Origin: Epiperipatus broadwayi
Taxonomy: Eukaryota; Onychophora; Udeonychophora; Euonychophora; Peripatidae
Direction: 5' to 3'
Assembly (NCBI GenBank): GCA_028023455.1
Contig: JAQFVV010006271.1
Location: 2,503,335-2,567,334 of the forward strand
DNA length: 64,000 bases
Part shown: one piece after another, positions 36,394 through 48,576 of the stretch
Layout: every line of letters starts with the position of its first letter
Numbering within the stretch: the stretch's first letter is position 1
The notes under the pieces: generated by a model
Told to the model about the DNA's origin: nothing
What the model saw: only the letters and a program-made list of their open reading frames with translations
Database searches by the model: none
Translations under genes and position numbers: made by a program

Positions 36394-36744
36394 TTGGAGA
36401 CAATGAAAGAGATATTAAATTCTATCTCTCTCAGCATTTATGTAAACATAGCCTGTTAGTGAGCTATTGGTAAAACTCCATTTAGTGATCATAAAATGCA
36501 AGCTAAGAGCATGTTACGAAGTTTATAACTTGTTTTGTTTTTGCAATGATATAGATTGCAGAGGCTTTTACTATATGATGAAACTGAACTGAATTCAGAT
36601 CCATATATCTATCTAGTTTGTTTGACTGGATTTGAAGATATTTATGTATCTGAAAAATTCATGCTTTCAAACAGATAAAAACGTGTTTCATAAATGCTGA
36701 TTGTAGAGTTGGTGGTATTTAGATCTAGTTTCTAGTCTCCCTAC

Positions 36745-36789
36745 TCTTTACTGATGTGGGCCAACTAGCTTGAAAACATGGTCTAAAGG
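36745..36789 (+). ncRNA. Hammerhead-like motif (A9 changed)
   Basis: Plus strand: TCTTTA, CTGATGT (A9 to T), GGGC-CAACTA-GCTT stem II, GAA, AAC-AT-GGT with one mismatch, C17, TAAAGG pairing over 6 positions with one G-U. It is the copy of this family closest to consensus. Confidence 0.45.
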
Positions 36790-36959
36790 TTGGCGACAAT
36801 GAAAGAGATATTGAATACTATCTCTTCAGCATTTATGTATACATAGCTTGTTAGTGAGCTATTGGTAAATCTCTATCTAGTGATCATATATATATATATA
36901 ATTACAGTGCTGATTATATATTTCTCTAGAGAGAGAGAGAGAGAGTACTTTCTTAGATC

Positions 36960-37950
36960 AATAGTTTCTAGAAAAAAATTATCAGTCATCTAATTAGTCT
37001 TATAGCATACATTTTCAAAATCTTTTTAATTGGAGGGTATATCAATTATTAACAGAAACAGTCTTTTTATGAGAAAAATCTGTATTATTATAAACTGAAA
37101 ATGTCAATAGTGGATGGAGGCAATACCTTTAACTGCTTCCGCTACTTGTGAAGGATTTTGAAGTAGTTGAAGAATCTCTTTCTCTGAAAAGTAAATTATA
37201 TAAATTTTGAGATGATATGTTCAAGGGATTTTGTGAGTACAAAAAAAAGTTTGAACATAAATATAATTATTATTTTTCAACGAAATAACATTTAATTTAA
37301 ACAAGGAAGATAAAAATAATGACTTGAATTAGAGATAAAAAGATAAACAAAAAATGCAAAGCAACGGGATTTTTCTTTTTATTAAGGAAAATACACATGC
37401 AATTAATTGTTATTAACTATACTACAAGGATATATTATTAATTCAAATAAAAATTTGTAAGTCATAATATTAGAATTAAAATGTAAAATAATAATATAAT
37501 AAAGACAAAACAATAATGCCAAGGGATAATATAAAAACGAGTAAATAAAAAGTCTAGAGGAATTTTCCCACAAATGCTCTTATAAACATTTTTAGAGATT
37601 TTCTTATTCAATAAAGTAAAGATTGACAGACAGGGTCGGTGTTTATATTTTCACCACTTACCTGTTAATTATTAATAAATATTATAGAGTAAACTTAGAA
37701 TAGGTAAACCAATTCAAGGATCTCCCAAATTTTTCTACTTACACTGTTGAAAAAAACAAAATTTAATGACAATACTGAATGAAGAATAACCTATTTATAA
37801 TCGTCACATCTTATTTGGGTCTTTCATATTATACAGCTACATCAAACTTTAAAAAGTACTTGACATCTTTGGATGTAAAAATTACACGGATTTAACAAAT
37901 GAGCATACAATTTCAAATAAAATTTTTTTTTCTCACCATCATTTTCAACT
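36960..37950. other. Intron sequence around the candidate exon
   Basis: Apart from the candidate exon at 37127-37183, this stretch is AT-rich with nothing recognised. Confidence 0.4.
37127..37183 (-). CDS. Candidate upstream exon of the CLIP-domain gene
   Basis: On the minus strand a 57-bp segment is preceded by 'ttacttttcag' and followed by GTATTG. Its only open frame encodes KEILQLLQNPSQVAEAVK, with 2 bases at the start and 1 at the end (phase 1-1). It joins in phase to the CLIP exon if that exon starts at 23573, giving …EAVK-A-N-R-C… before the first CLIP domain. The peptide looks like real coding sequence amid AT-rich DNA and is on the right strand. No homologue is recognised, and a chance open window of this length is possible. 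Confidence 0.4.
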
Positions 37951-39270
37951 ATTTTCGATCCACTTCAAATTGATCTCTCCAAGTTTAATCAATTTTCTCC
38001 ACCCTATAGTTATTTTTTTCCATGGCACATGATCATGCCATTCATTCAACTTACTTATTGACTCTTCTTTCTACGCCTCTTACAGTTTCTTAGCAATCAA
38101 TTTAAAACTTCAATTGTTCGAAAATTATCATATATTTTAGCAATATTTCAATCCCAGCGGCATCCACTTCAGTTTCTTACTTCTTTCAATTACTCAGAAA
38201 CATATAGTTTGTGCATTCAATCATGCATTTTGTTTAGATTTTTTTGTATCTCCTACATAAGATCTCCATATTTCATTGAGTGGTTTGAAGTTTTTTCTTA
38301 CTCTACCGTTAAATACCAAGTTTCAAATTCATAAGTAAGAGCTGGTAAAACATATTTATGAAAACCCTTTTTTTCAAACACAAAAATATATTTTCTTTTA
38401 ATACTGTTATTTCTATCAAATGCATTCCATTCAAGATTAATTATATAGTTATTTTCATTCATTTCTTTTTTCATTGATTATGAATCTTAATTTATTTCTT
38501 TGAGAAAACCATCAAACTTTATTTTAGTTTTTTTGAGACATTTATCCTTAATCCTGCTTTATTCCCGTTATCCAATAACTCTAACAACATTTCCTAAAGA
38601 TTTGAATTATTATTTGCAAAAAAAGCAATCAGTAAAATCTAAAAAACTTAAATAATTTTTTTAAGTTTATTTCCCCTGGTTTTTCAATTTAAATCACAAA
38701 ATACTTCTTATTGCTGTAAAAAGTTTTAAAGATGAGGAATTATCCTATTGTACCCCTTTTTAATTTTTAATCTTTTTAATAACAACAAGCAGTATAGTCA
38801 CTGCTGTTACGTTTTGAAAAATATTATTCAGAGTATGGCAATATTCGGTCTATATCTTGATTATTTAAAACTTTAATTACAATAGAAATAATTATAGTAT
38901 CAATTGACTTTTTATAATCTACATTTCTAAAGAATAATGACAGTATCATACTTAATGGGTCTTTCTATAACTTTTCTCAATACTTGATGGATACTTACAT
39001 TAAAACCATTTTAAATCCAGCTTGTCCTTTAGGTTGGTTAGAACCCAAGGTTCGCTGTGAATTTTACTTATCTTAGTTAACATTTTATATAGAACAAATA
39101 AAATATTAATTGATCAGTAATTACTAATATCTTCTTTATCACCTTTTTAAAATATCAATATTACTACTGCATTCTTAGGGTAATCTGATACAACTTGATC
39201 ATTTATTTACACCTGTAGAGTTTTTCAACAGTTTTCACATTTTTTCATCAGCCCCTTTAAAATTTATTTA
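37950..39270 (-). pseudogene. Very decayed RTE-class LINE
   Basis: Minus-strand DNA aligns by eye to the RTE at 26316-29030: the blocks around 38820-39010 correspond to its motif A region ('ggtctatatcttga', 'ctttctataacttttctc', 'aatccagcttg') and 38270-38350 to the YGSETWT block. Every frame is heavily interrupted. It is older than the copy at 26316-29030. Confidence 0.6.
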
Positions 39271-39618
39271 AAAATTATTATTCATGTACTTATTTTAAAA
39301 TATATGTGCAATTTTTTTTTATTTAGTTTAAATTGCAACTATCGTATAATATTTAATAATTTTCATGAAGTATAATGCTGATTATTTTTGTTATATAAGC
39401 ATTAAAATGTAGGTATTCAGTATAGATAAAGCGATAACAATGAATATAAATGATCTGGAATTTCTTAAATATAAAGACTAATAATAGAATAAAAAAGTAG
39501 TTGAGTTTAAGGTTAATTAAATTATAATTTATCTTATGGTTGCAGAAGACATAACCTTTACTCAACTGAATGATAATCTGCTTATTTTCCAAAAATCAAG
39601 TAATAATACTATTCGCTA

Positions 39619-39736
39619 GTCAAGCGTTGTTAGCCGGAAGGTCATCGCAGTCGCCTTGCAAGCAAGTAGTTGGTTGCAGACGGTTGTGAGTTCGCGTCCC
39701 AGCCGATGGTATGACATATGAAAAAAAAAATAATAG
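39619..39736 (+). mobile_element. tRNA-derived SINE with target duplication
   Basis: Contains a tRNA-like head (GCGTTGTTAGCC…CCTTGCAAG…GAGTTCGCGTCCC…GCCGATGG), an A-rich tail and a perfect 12-bp duplication TACTATTCGCTA at 39607-39618 and 39737-39748. The long spacing between anticodon arm and B box resembles a class II tRNA. Related to the elements at 40728 and 42121. Confidence 0.75.
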
Positions 39737-40214
39737 TACTATTCGCTATGGAAATTTATATGGTTGTTTCGCTTCATTTAAATATATTTTATTTTAAATT
39801 AGAATTAATTAAGTAATCATCTTAATCTTGGACGCAATAATGTTCCTTATCTTTCTACATTATGCTCTTGAATAAATATGTAAAAACAACAATAATAAAA
39901 TTAATCTCATAGCTTGTGTAAATAATTCTTATATTCCCATATATGCTTTCCATCGCATTATTACTTTTTTATCGAACGTTTTACTACCCAATCTTATCCT
40001 GTACTAGGTTGATTTATATTAACTGTTATATTGCAACTCCTTTCTTTATCAAATCAATGAGTTGTTGGCTAATTTTTTTTTTTATTACTACTATCTTATT
40101 AATTATTATTTCCTATTTAAAAATACAAGCCAGGCTGAATTACTACAAGAAAAATTTATTATATCCCAATTTCAAATCAACTCACATTTAAGTAAAATTT
40201 AAATTAAACATAGC

Positions 40215-40690
40215 TCAACGTATTTCCAACAATGTTGACAAAGGTACCCTTATAAACATCAGAGCAACTAAGAATAGGGGGGAGTCATTCTATTTTTGTT
40301 ACTTTTGCTCAATATTTGAGTATATTTAAGTCATAGCCTAGGGAAAAGTCATTTACTCTCTTTGTTTACATATATATTGAGCTATGTTTAATTTAAAATT
40401 TACATATTAAATCTTGTTTAATTATTACACTCAAGGTGTTAAAAGTAAGATGCTGTCTCCAGCCTTGTATTATTAATTATGAGTTTAATAACTTTTAAGT
40501 GCCATATTCTATCTTGTTGATAAATTAATTTCACACCGAATTACCAACAATGTTGACAAAGAAATGCTTATAAACATCAGAGCTACTAAGAATAGATGGA
40601 TTTATTCTATTCTTGATTCCTTTGTTAAACATTTAGAGTGTTTTTAAGTCATAGCCTGAGGAAACATGATTTGCTTCCTTTGTTTATTTA
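40215..40690. repeat. Two direct copies of a ~170-bp repeat
   Basis: 40215-40380 and 40535-40690 share 'ccaacaatgttgacaaag', 'ataaacatcagagc', 'actaagaataga', 'aagtcatagcct' and 'tttgttta'. Short inverted pieces lie at the ends ('atttaaattaaacatagctc' near 40198 and its complement near 40380-40400). Non-coding. Confidence 0.65.
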
Positions 40691-40727
40691 AGTAAATTAT
40701 AAAAACTTAATTGGAGGTGCATTCTTT

Positions 40728-40831
40728 TTTTTTTCATGAGTCAAAACATTGGCAGGGAAGCGAGAACCTGTGAACCTGGGACAACTGCTTGTAAGGCAGC
40801 CTGACCATTCGCCCACCAACGCTTGATGACA
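40728..40831 (-). mobile_element. tRNA-derived SINE with target duplication
   Basis: On the minus strand: GCGTTGGTGGGCGAATGGTC…GCCTTACAAGCAGTTGTCCC…GCTTCCCTGCC, then an A-rich tail. It is flanked by TGCATTCTTT at 40718-40727 and 40832-40841. Same family as 42121-42220. Confidence 0.75.
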
Positions 40832-42120
40832 TGCATTCTTTATCCATGTATATAGAATTATATCAAATTTTTAGTAGAAGCTTATATCTCATATCCTATT
40901 CCAAACATGTATTTTTGATAGGCTTTTGTATTTTCCTAAGACGTAATAAACAGTTTTATAATAGGTATGCATGAGAAAATTTTCCAATCGATTTATTATT
41001 AGTCTTATCCTTATTCTAAAAAGTTAAATTGTGAAATATTAAGTTGGCTAACTGTTGTACCAAAATTAATTATCTGGGTGAAATCACTGTCATTTGTTTT
41101 GTGGGTTCTGTATATATTGGAACATTAAATGTTCAACGGATGGTCAAAGCATGTTGGTGAATATAAATTTCAATGTGCTGTCAATTTTATATAATACACA
41201 ATAAAATAAAAAATATAAACAAAAATCAATAAAAGTATATATTACACTAATCGGAATAAAATTTCTAGGATGAATAATCTACATTAATCCCATATATTCT
41301 GAGATGTCACATTGACTTTCATAATTCATTTTCGAAATATTTGATAAAAACAAAATCTCTGCAACAGAAAAAAATTCAGGATCCAAATCACTTTGTTTTT
41401 ACAAATTCTGAATACATATTTATATTCTTAAATAATCATAATTATTCACTACATGCAAACTAGTTCTTTTTTGGCAGATATTTAAACAAATAGACATTCC
41501 CCTCCTGTAAATAATTATGTCTAATAATAAATATTCACAGCTTTTTAGACTGAAAATATTAAAATTGCAATGGAAATTTGTTTATTTTTATAGATAAATT
41601 TAGATATCATATAATTAGTCAAACAAGCAATTAGAACCTATATTGCAAACTTAAATCAAAGTTTCTTATAATAGTATTTTACGGATTACTTTATAAGTGA
41701 ATGATCTTAGATTACCTGAATAGTAAAAATTAATAGTCTACATTTCCATATTGGTAGCGGTTGCAATATGGCGGTGTTAAGATGATGGATGCGTATAATA
41801 AATAAAAAAATTAAAAGTATAAATGCAAAATAATCATTATTCATTCTTCTTTTGTGGATAGAAATCAATATTGACAAAGATACAGTTGAGAGCCTACATT
41901 CACTTTTACACGTTTTCTTGATTCGTTAAAAAAAAGGAATATATTGAGAATATGTACTTTATATAGACAAAATATATGTATTTAAAAATTAAAAAAAAAA
42001 AAAAATAGAAAATATAAAAATTTTATAGGTTGCAATAAAAATAAAAACTTTTTTATTATTTAGAAATTAATTTAGAAATAAATTTTGTCTTTTTCATTTA
42101 TATTATTAGAATGTTTTTTT

Positions 42121-42220
42121 TTTTTCATGTGTCAAAGCATCGGCCAGGAAGCAAACCCGCGAACCCGGGACAACTGCTTGTAAGGCCGTTGTGCTGACCA
42201 CTCGGCCACCAACGCTTGAC
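42121..42220 (-). mobile_element. tRNA-derived SINE with target duplication
   Basis: On the minus strand: GCGTTGGTGGCCGAGTGGTC, CTTACAA anticodon-like loop (TAC), GGTTTGCTTCC B box and CCGATGC, which pairs with GCGTTGG as an acceptor stem. The span is ~80 nt with extra sequence before the T arm, like a class II tRNA. The A tail (T run on the plus strand) and repeated AGAATGTTTTTTT at both sides show retroposition. The short minus frame here is not a gene. Confidence 0.75.
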
Positions 42221-42224
42221 AGAA

Positions 42225-43200
42225 TGTTTTTTTTTTTAAATAAAGAAATATACAAATAAATTGATAGTGTTTGATTATCATTATTATTGTTCACATTCTT
42301 TAAAAAAATGTAAAATAAACGTATTCTTCATTTAGATATCACGATTCCTAGCCACTTTGATCTTTAAAAAGTTGTCACTTGCTAACTTGTATACCATTGT
42401 TGAAAGTTATACATTTTTCAAAGATTTCTATGGAAAAATAATTGCCAAAGAAAGCACACTGGAATTTTTAGACCATAATAATCTTCCTATTGATATCAAA
42501 GGCAATCTATCTTTTGTCTAACGTTGTTCTCAAAAAATAAAAAGCACATCCCATGAACTAGTCTCATCTGGATCATGCATGCTGAAAAATGTCTCAACAA
42601 AATAAGATGAAATGAAACTCTTTGTAGTCTTTTGTTATTTGGGAATGAATCAGTTTATCAGTCAGTGATAATAAAGTAAACAATTTTCATGGCTTTAATC
42701 TTTTTTTTTTCATTGTTGTTACAAAGCCATGCCATTTTGATTTTGATAATTTTATTAAAATTTGTATTGAATAAAGAAAAAAAAATTTCTTATGTGGAAA
42801 ATAAGAAATTTGTAGTTGATGTTTATTTTGGCTCTTTAATGTTGTTTTATAAAAGCAGACAGCAACAGTTACTATTGGCAGCATTTTTTTGGCTTACTTT
42901 TTTAATACCAGATAAGAAATTTAAAAATTTCAAAGACAAACAATACAAGTAAAAGTTCCTATAAAACCTCAAAATACAAGTAATTTTTAATATATTTAAA
43001 ACTATACATTTAATTTATAAAATAATTTCTAAATCAATTAGAAGCTTATTACTTGACTGTATTTTTTCTACCCCTTTACACCTTTGTTCAAGACTAAATA
43101 AAAAAAAAATAATACTTAGAGTTTGAAACAAACCTGTCAAATACAATTAATATGACAGTTTAAATAACACATTCAATTTATAATAAATTAATTTAACACA
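42225..43200. other. No gene recognised
   Basis: AT-rich sequence between a SINE and the LTR element. The overlapping 65- and 87-residue frames at 42687-42952 have no domain and mirror each other on opposite strands. Confidence 0.45.
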
Positions 43201-43208
43201 CTGTATAT

Positions 43209-45833
43209 TGTACCGGTAAACTCACCATGCTTAATCACGTGCAGTAATCTGAATTCAAACCCAGTCCACATCTAGGAATAAATTCCAAAATGCAAACCAA
43301 ATTCAAACCTAAACCCCTGGCATGACCAACCGATGAACAATGCAACAACGGTACGTGGTTTTCCCTTTACTAGCTCATCGGGAAACACAGACTAAATTAC
43401 CCTACAATCAGTTATTCATATATATCTTATATTCGAGATATTGGTATGGTTAATAATTCAATATATATTTAAGTTGTCGATACAGACAGCAGGTGCTTAA
43501 CTAGATTTCGAGAGTAATAAGACAAGAGAGACAAAAATAGATTAGATAAATTTTTAATAATTATTGAAATCATTGAATACTATGTACAGATACGGTAAAA
43601 TTTCCATACATATATTTCTAATAATTCGCTACTAGTCCTCAATAATCATTTTAGACTGATAGACAAAACGCATGCCAATATTTATATGTTTTAAATGGTC
43701 GTACGAGTTGATATGAGAATCAGAGTAACTTGAGCATTTAAAATATTCAATTACTATTTTATATTAAGTTGTTTGATTTTAATAGATTCAAACCATTACG
43801 TATACTGATAATTGGGGGAGGTTTTATATAAAAATATAATATAATAATGATGTACTGATGGTTGCAGAGCTTAAGATATACTACAATAATAACTTGCGGT
43901 GCATTGACGGAAGACCGGGCGGCTTGTACTTTGACAAGTCTTAATGCCCCCAAGTAGATCCGGGACACTACAACCAGCCGGGATCATTTTCGAACCCCGG
44001 TGATCCAAGAGATTATCTGGAGAAGAATTTCTTTCTTTCCAATTGGTAGTAAAAACGAGACGCCGATTTAGGCGAAGGAAAAGGCACTGCCACAGTAACA
44101 TCGAGGAAGAGTGATCGGAAGTGGACTTAAAGCGAAACTATATAAAACCTTGATTATCTCTCCGTAACATTTTCTATGCAACAATCTGATATGACCATTC
44201 AAAATAAAACATAGCGAAATCAAAAGATCACAAAAGTAACAATTAATTAAGTTCACTCTGAAACCCATAACTCCCCAGGTTGTTCAGAAGGTAATAATAG
44301 CAACAAAAATATTCACTTTATATTATTACTCCGTTCATATATAAAAATAACATAATAAAAATTTAGACTTTATTTTATAGTTGTTATTTGGAGCAAAGGT
44401 TAAAATATCATTTTGACAAAATAAAAGGAACAATACAGGTACTTGAATATTTCTCAACTCACTATAAACGAACCAATTTTTTTAGTTCGATAAAAGAAAA
44501 TTACTTTTAAAATGAATATACTAATAATACTATGAAATAAACTTTATTGGCTTTAATTAGAGTTGAAAAATATTATTATTGGCATCGCTTTGTTTGTAAA
44601 TGTAAGTAATAATAAAAATATAAGTATTTTCACTAATGAATTACTATTAAGCACAAAATATTAGTAAATTATCATCTAAAGACTAGAGCACAGAAATATT
44701 AGAGAAGAAATTTACTGACAGGCTTTAGTGTAACATTTTAACGAAGGAAAGCAAGAAATTTACATGTAATTACCCAGATTAATTCATAACAGATTAAATA
44801 ATAAAATTATTAAGCTTAGAGGAAAGTTAAAAGTTCATGTAACAAGAGTTACCATTCTTCTTCGTCCGGCTTTTCTCCTTGCGGTAATGTTTATGCAGAA
44901 CGTAGGCGCGCATTTTGGATTCCTTAGAACGGCATGATTAATTTAAAGGTTGGAATTGAGAAAACTGGAAGCACAGGAAACATTATGGATCAGCGGCTCG
45001 AAAGATTTAAATCGGCAGAACAGGGATCAGCTTCTTGGACTTAGCCCAACATTATTGCAATTTACCGGGCAACTTCTTAATCACAGTTGAGATGATTTCT
45101 CTGGCACAACTACCTTGCTGTAGCCCGAGACGGTCTACCCACAGCAAAGTCAAAAAGTAGAGTCCCCCTCGTATATTATAACATAAGATGGCTACCGTTG
45201 ATCACTCTGCCTAGTTTTTGTTCATGACTCCGCCTCCTTTGATTTTCTGGCCTCTAGCAATATCTAATTTTGGCTATACAATTGCATTCGCATTTCTTGA
45301 TAAAAGTCCTACATTTCTCATTTCCATTGTTTGATTTACATTTATTTCTAAATTCAATACATGATTCTAAATTGACAAACTAAATAATTACATAGGAATT
45401 CGTGAATACAAAATTGAAATTCATTATCTCAACTTTCAAAGTACAAACTAATTATTCTATACATTTTGTACACGTAAGATTTGACTAAAAATACCGATCA
45501 AAGGAATGTGACTTTTGATCAGCATTTTTAAATGACTTTGTATAATTTTGAAAGATTTAAAATAAAAAAAAATATACACATAATGAAACTTTTAAATTGA
45601 GCGAATATAAACCTACAAACCACACACACGAATATTATTTATCATGATTTGTAATATTTATACTTGTAATATTTACATTAAATTCTTTTAAACAAAGCAT
45701 AAAATAACTAACTTAAAATTTATGTGGCCTGGAATAGAAAAAGCCTCATTGCGGGTAAATAGTGATTTAGAATTACCATACTTCAAAATGAAAACTATGA
45801 AACTAAGATCGATCCTTCGATCTGTCTGTTTCA
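43209..45833 (-). repeat. 3' LTR (2625 bp)
   Basis: Sense ends are TGAAACAGACAG…GGTACA, with TG…CA termini. It differs from the other LTR by scattered substitutions and a small indel near 45165. Short frames inside (for example 43759-44268) occur in both LTRs with no domain and are not called. Confidence 0.9.
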
Positions 45834-46047
45834 TTTCTTCCTACTTAAAAAAAAATAACAAAAAAAATGTTTATACATATTTTACTGACTTACATTTCAT
45901 TACAAAGTTGACCGACTTTGGAGAACAGTCTGGGTGAGAGTTTGAACCTAAACATGGGTGTGAAATGATACATTTTATCAATCATTTGTATATTAATATC
46001 CATTGTTCTTTACTCATCATCTGAAACATTTATAGCATAGTGGTCGT

Positions 46048-47202
46048 TTACCGGGTTATCCCAAAATTACTGTTTGTTTTCTCTGGTCTCCCTGGGTCAG
46101 GGGGTATATAAGGCTTTAATTGTCTCGTGTTGTAATGACTCTGCTCCCATTCCCTTTTTGTTGGAGACAAATCCCCATAATCAATCTGGTTTAAAAGCTC
46201 AATAGTTTTTTCAAACGACATGGGGCAGATTCCCAGCATCATTCTTTGTATCCACGGTGGTAAATTATGCACAATAATCTGGATAATGTGCTGATCAGTG
46301 TACTTAAAAGCAGTAAGAGATTTAAGTACTGTCACTTGGTGAATGAAGAATGCTGCATAACCCTGTCTGTTGTTCTCATTATATTTTTGACTTGAGAGCT
46401 TGTGTAAAAGTCCCTCCTGCTTCTCTTCACTCCAATACCTTTTTAAAAGGGCATTTTCGTAACCTTGGATTGTAATCGGTGGATTTTTCAATAATTTCCA
46501 CCAAGCCTTCGCGGATTCTTTTAGATAATGGCTGGCCACTGTTATTTTCTCCTTCTCGGTCATTTGGTGTAAGCATAAAAACTCCTTGACACTATCCAAA
46601 TGTACATCTGGATTTTCTCCAGGGTCACCTTTAAATATTTGAATTTGAATGGATGATCCAAAGTATGGTATATTACTCATCCTTATTTGTGGATTTATTG
46701 TCTGCTCTACTTTTATTTCTTTTCCTTTGATAGCAGTTTCCCTTGCCCCTCTTGGTTTTTCAATTTGACCCTGCCTCTCAGTTTGCATCTCCGACTCATC
46801 ATTACTAACTTCTACCTTCTGGCTTGTTTTCTCTTCGCTGACTTCCTCGCTCGGAATTTCTAACTCCTTCAGTATGGTTTGGGCATCTTCTTCCTTCTTT
46901 GTATTGCTATTGGATTCCTCTTCCCAATCTGGTTTACCGTCAATCCCCATACGCCCTTCTTCAATTCTCAACATCCGCTCCATCATAGCCATCATAAGTT
47001 TTCTATCCTCTCTCATCTCCTCGAGAATCGCGTAAAACTTCCCATCATCATCGTGAACCCTCTGCTTGGCCTTCTTCTCTAACCGTCTACAACTTTTTCT
47101 TTTATCAGAATATTTTTTTAAAACAATCTCATGATCACTGGATGTGTCTGATGTTTCTGCGCTATTTCCAGATGATTTACTGTTCCCTTCTATTTCTGCC
47201 AT
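46048..47202 (-). CDS. Gag polyprotein (Ty3/Gypsy-type capsid) of a gag-only element
   Basis: Intact 384-residue frame. Residues 1-175 are charged and low-complexity, with a likely coiled coil near 50-85. The capsid-like domain (Retrotrans_gag) spans about 189-345: FKGDPGENPDVHL (190-202), AKAWWK (231-236), and a YSWxE/F-type region before LHKLSSQKYNENN (266-278). The tail is short and has no CCHC zinc knuckle. The frame ends ~215 bp before the 3' LTR with no pol. Such Gag proteins form virus-like particles that package RNA; here the missing functions must come from an autonomous partner. The start is the first ATG after a ~1.37-kb leader. Codon use is less A/T-biased than in the PLE. Confidence 0.85.
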   Translation of the reverse strand: MAEIEGNSKSSGNSAETSDTSSDHEIVLKKYSDKRKSCRRLEKKAKQRVHDDDGKFYAILEEMREDRKLMMAMMERMLRIEEGRMGIDGKPDWEEESNSNTKKEEDAQTILKELEIPSEEVSEEKTSQKVEVSNDESEMQTERQGQIEKPRGARETAIKGKEIKVEQTINPQIRMSNIPYFGSSIQIQIFKGDPGENPDVHLDSVKEFLCLHQMTEKEKITVASHYLKESAKAWWKLLKNPPITIQGYENALLKRYWSEEKQEGLLHKLSSQKYNENNRQGYAAFFIHQVTVLKSLTAFKYTDQHIIQIIVHNLPPWIQRMMLGICPMSFEKTIELLNQIDYGDLSPTKREWEQSHYNTRQLKPYIPPDPGRPEKTNSNFGITR

Positions 47203-48576
47203 TTTATGTTCTTTTATTAATTATATGTGTAATTCTAGCACGTGAATTAGTTATTTGCGAAATATTTTTTATTTATTTATATATATTCATAAAAGATACT
47301 GATCCCTGATCCTATATGCCAAATCCTCCCCCGCTGCTGATACTGTTCCCACCTTTCTCATCCAGTTTGTGTGTCTTCCTTCCTTTCTCTTTTTTTTTCT
47401 TTCGCCTACGTTCCGATTGATTTCTGTTATATAAAACCCCCCCTTTTTTTTATGTATATATGATATGATAACGTGTATCTAAATTATTAATAAGGGAAGA
47501 GAAAAACTTTATTTCACCCAGTTCGAACTGTTCTCCTCAGTCCTATAAAACAAAACATATTAACAATTAGTATATAACACAATAATATTCTTATAATACT
47601 GTCAGTAACTCTCTCTCTATCTATATATCACCATTTCTCTCTTTTATAGACCAAACAAAAAACTCACCACTGCTGTATGGACAAACATATTTGCTGACAA
47701 ATTTATTTGAAAGGCACCAGCCAGCAACATGTGACCAATAGATAATTTAATCCACTGATCCCCCAAATATATACTTATTACGTGACTTAATAAAACCATT
47801 TGATTCAAGAACATAATGTTTTATGTAGAATGTTTAATATTAACGCTACTTCTGCGGGTGTATATACCCTTAACACTTTGCCGACTGTATCTGGCTGATT
47901 GGTGTTATACAAAAAAAAACTTAACCTAAACGGTTACTCTACTTAATACCGGATAGCACATATTCTGGCCAATAACTTTATTCAACTGACATTTATGTTA
48001 TGCACTGACTTTGATAAGATTTCTATATTAAACAATATATATACACACATACACGCGTTTATTTTTAAGACATGAAAAGTAATCCTACTTTCTTTGCTTT
48101 TTTTTTTTTTCTAAAAAAAAATTTCAAACAACGAAAAAAAAAAGAACTTGCAAAAGGATTTATGAAATAACATTCGTTTATTTTGAATTAAATAAACGCA
48201 CAAAATCGCAATACAGGTTTTCACTTGCTTTGAAACCATTCCTCACTATTTTTGTCGTTAAAACAAAACTTCAAAGTCGCTTTCACACTTTTTTTTTTCA
48301 AAAAAAAATCTCACTATATTATCTTAACAATATTAGAAGGCAATCTATTCAACTGAAACTACTTGAAAGCAAGGGTGAAAAAAAAATTTAGTATATTTGA
48401 CTTACTCAAAACATCGTTTTAAACTTCGCATTTTAATAACGCAAAATATATATATCTCAACGGTATGAAAAAAAATCGAGTATTTCTATAATTTAATATT
48501 TACTCTTGTTCACTCTGCAGGGTGTGGGAGATTTCTTCATCAGAGCACCACGGAGGGCGTCCAAAATTTCAACTAC
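47203..48576 (-). other. Leader of the LTR element
   Basis: Untranslated stretch between the 5' LTR and gag, with no gene. Its unusual length could hold packaging signals for a helper's Gag; nothing specific is visible. Confidence 0.4.

Larger units (their letters stand above)
35140..36890. mobile_element. Hammerhead-bearing complex repeat array
   Basis: At least four related units in mixed orientation (about 35140-35560, 35600-36000 inverted, 36080-36480, 36530-36890). Shared landmarks are 'gaacgccatctgttgac' or 'ctagatggagctttaccaat', 'tagcttgcattttat', 'acttgttttgttt', 'caatgatatagattgcagag', 'ccatatagctatctagtttg', and a hammerhead motif. The units alternate as palindromes, so the array can fold on itself. 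No protein-coding frame. Confidence 0.7.

Noticed and set aside
42106-42294. Functional tRNA genes at the SINE sites and at 9261-9342
   Set aside because: Mismatched arms, A-rich tails and target duplications show retroposed copies.
43759-44268. Small minus-strand frames in the LTR, repeated at 49127-49684
   Set aside because: They recur only because the LTR is duplicated; they overlap each other and have no domain.
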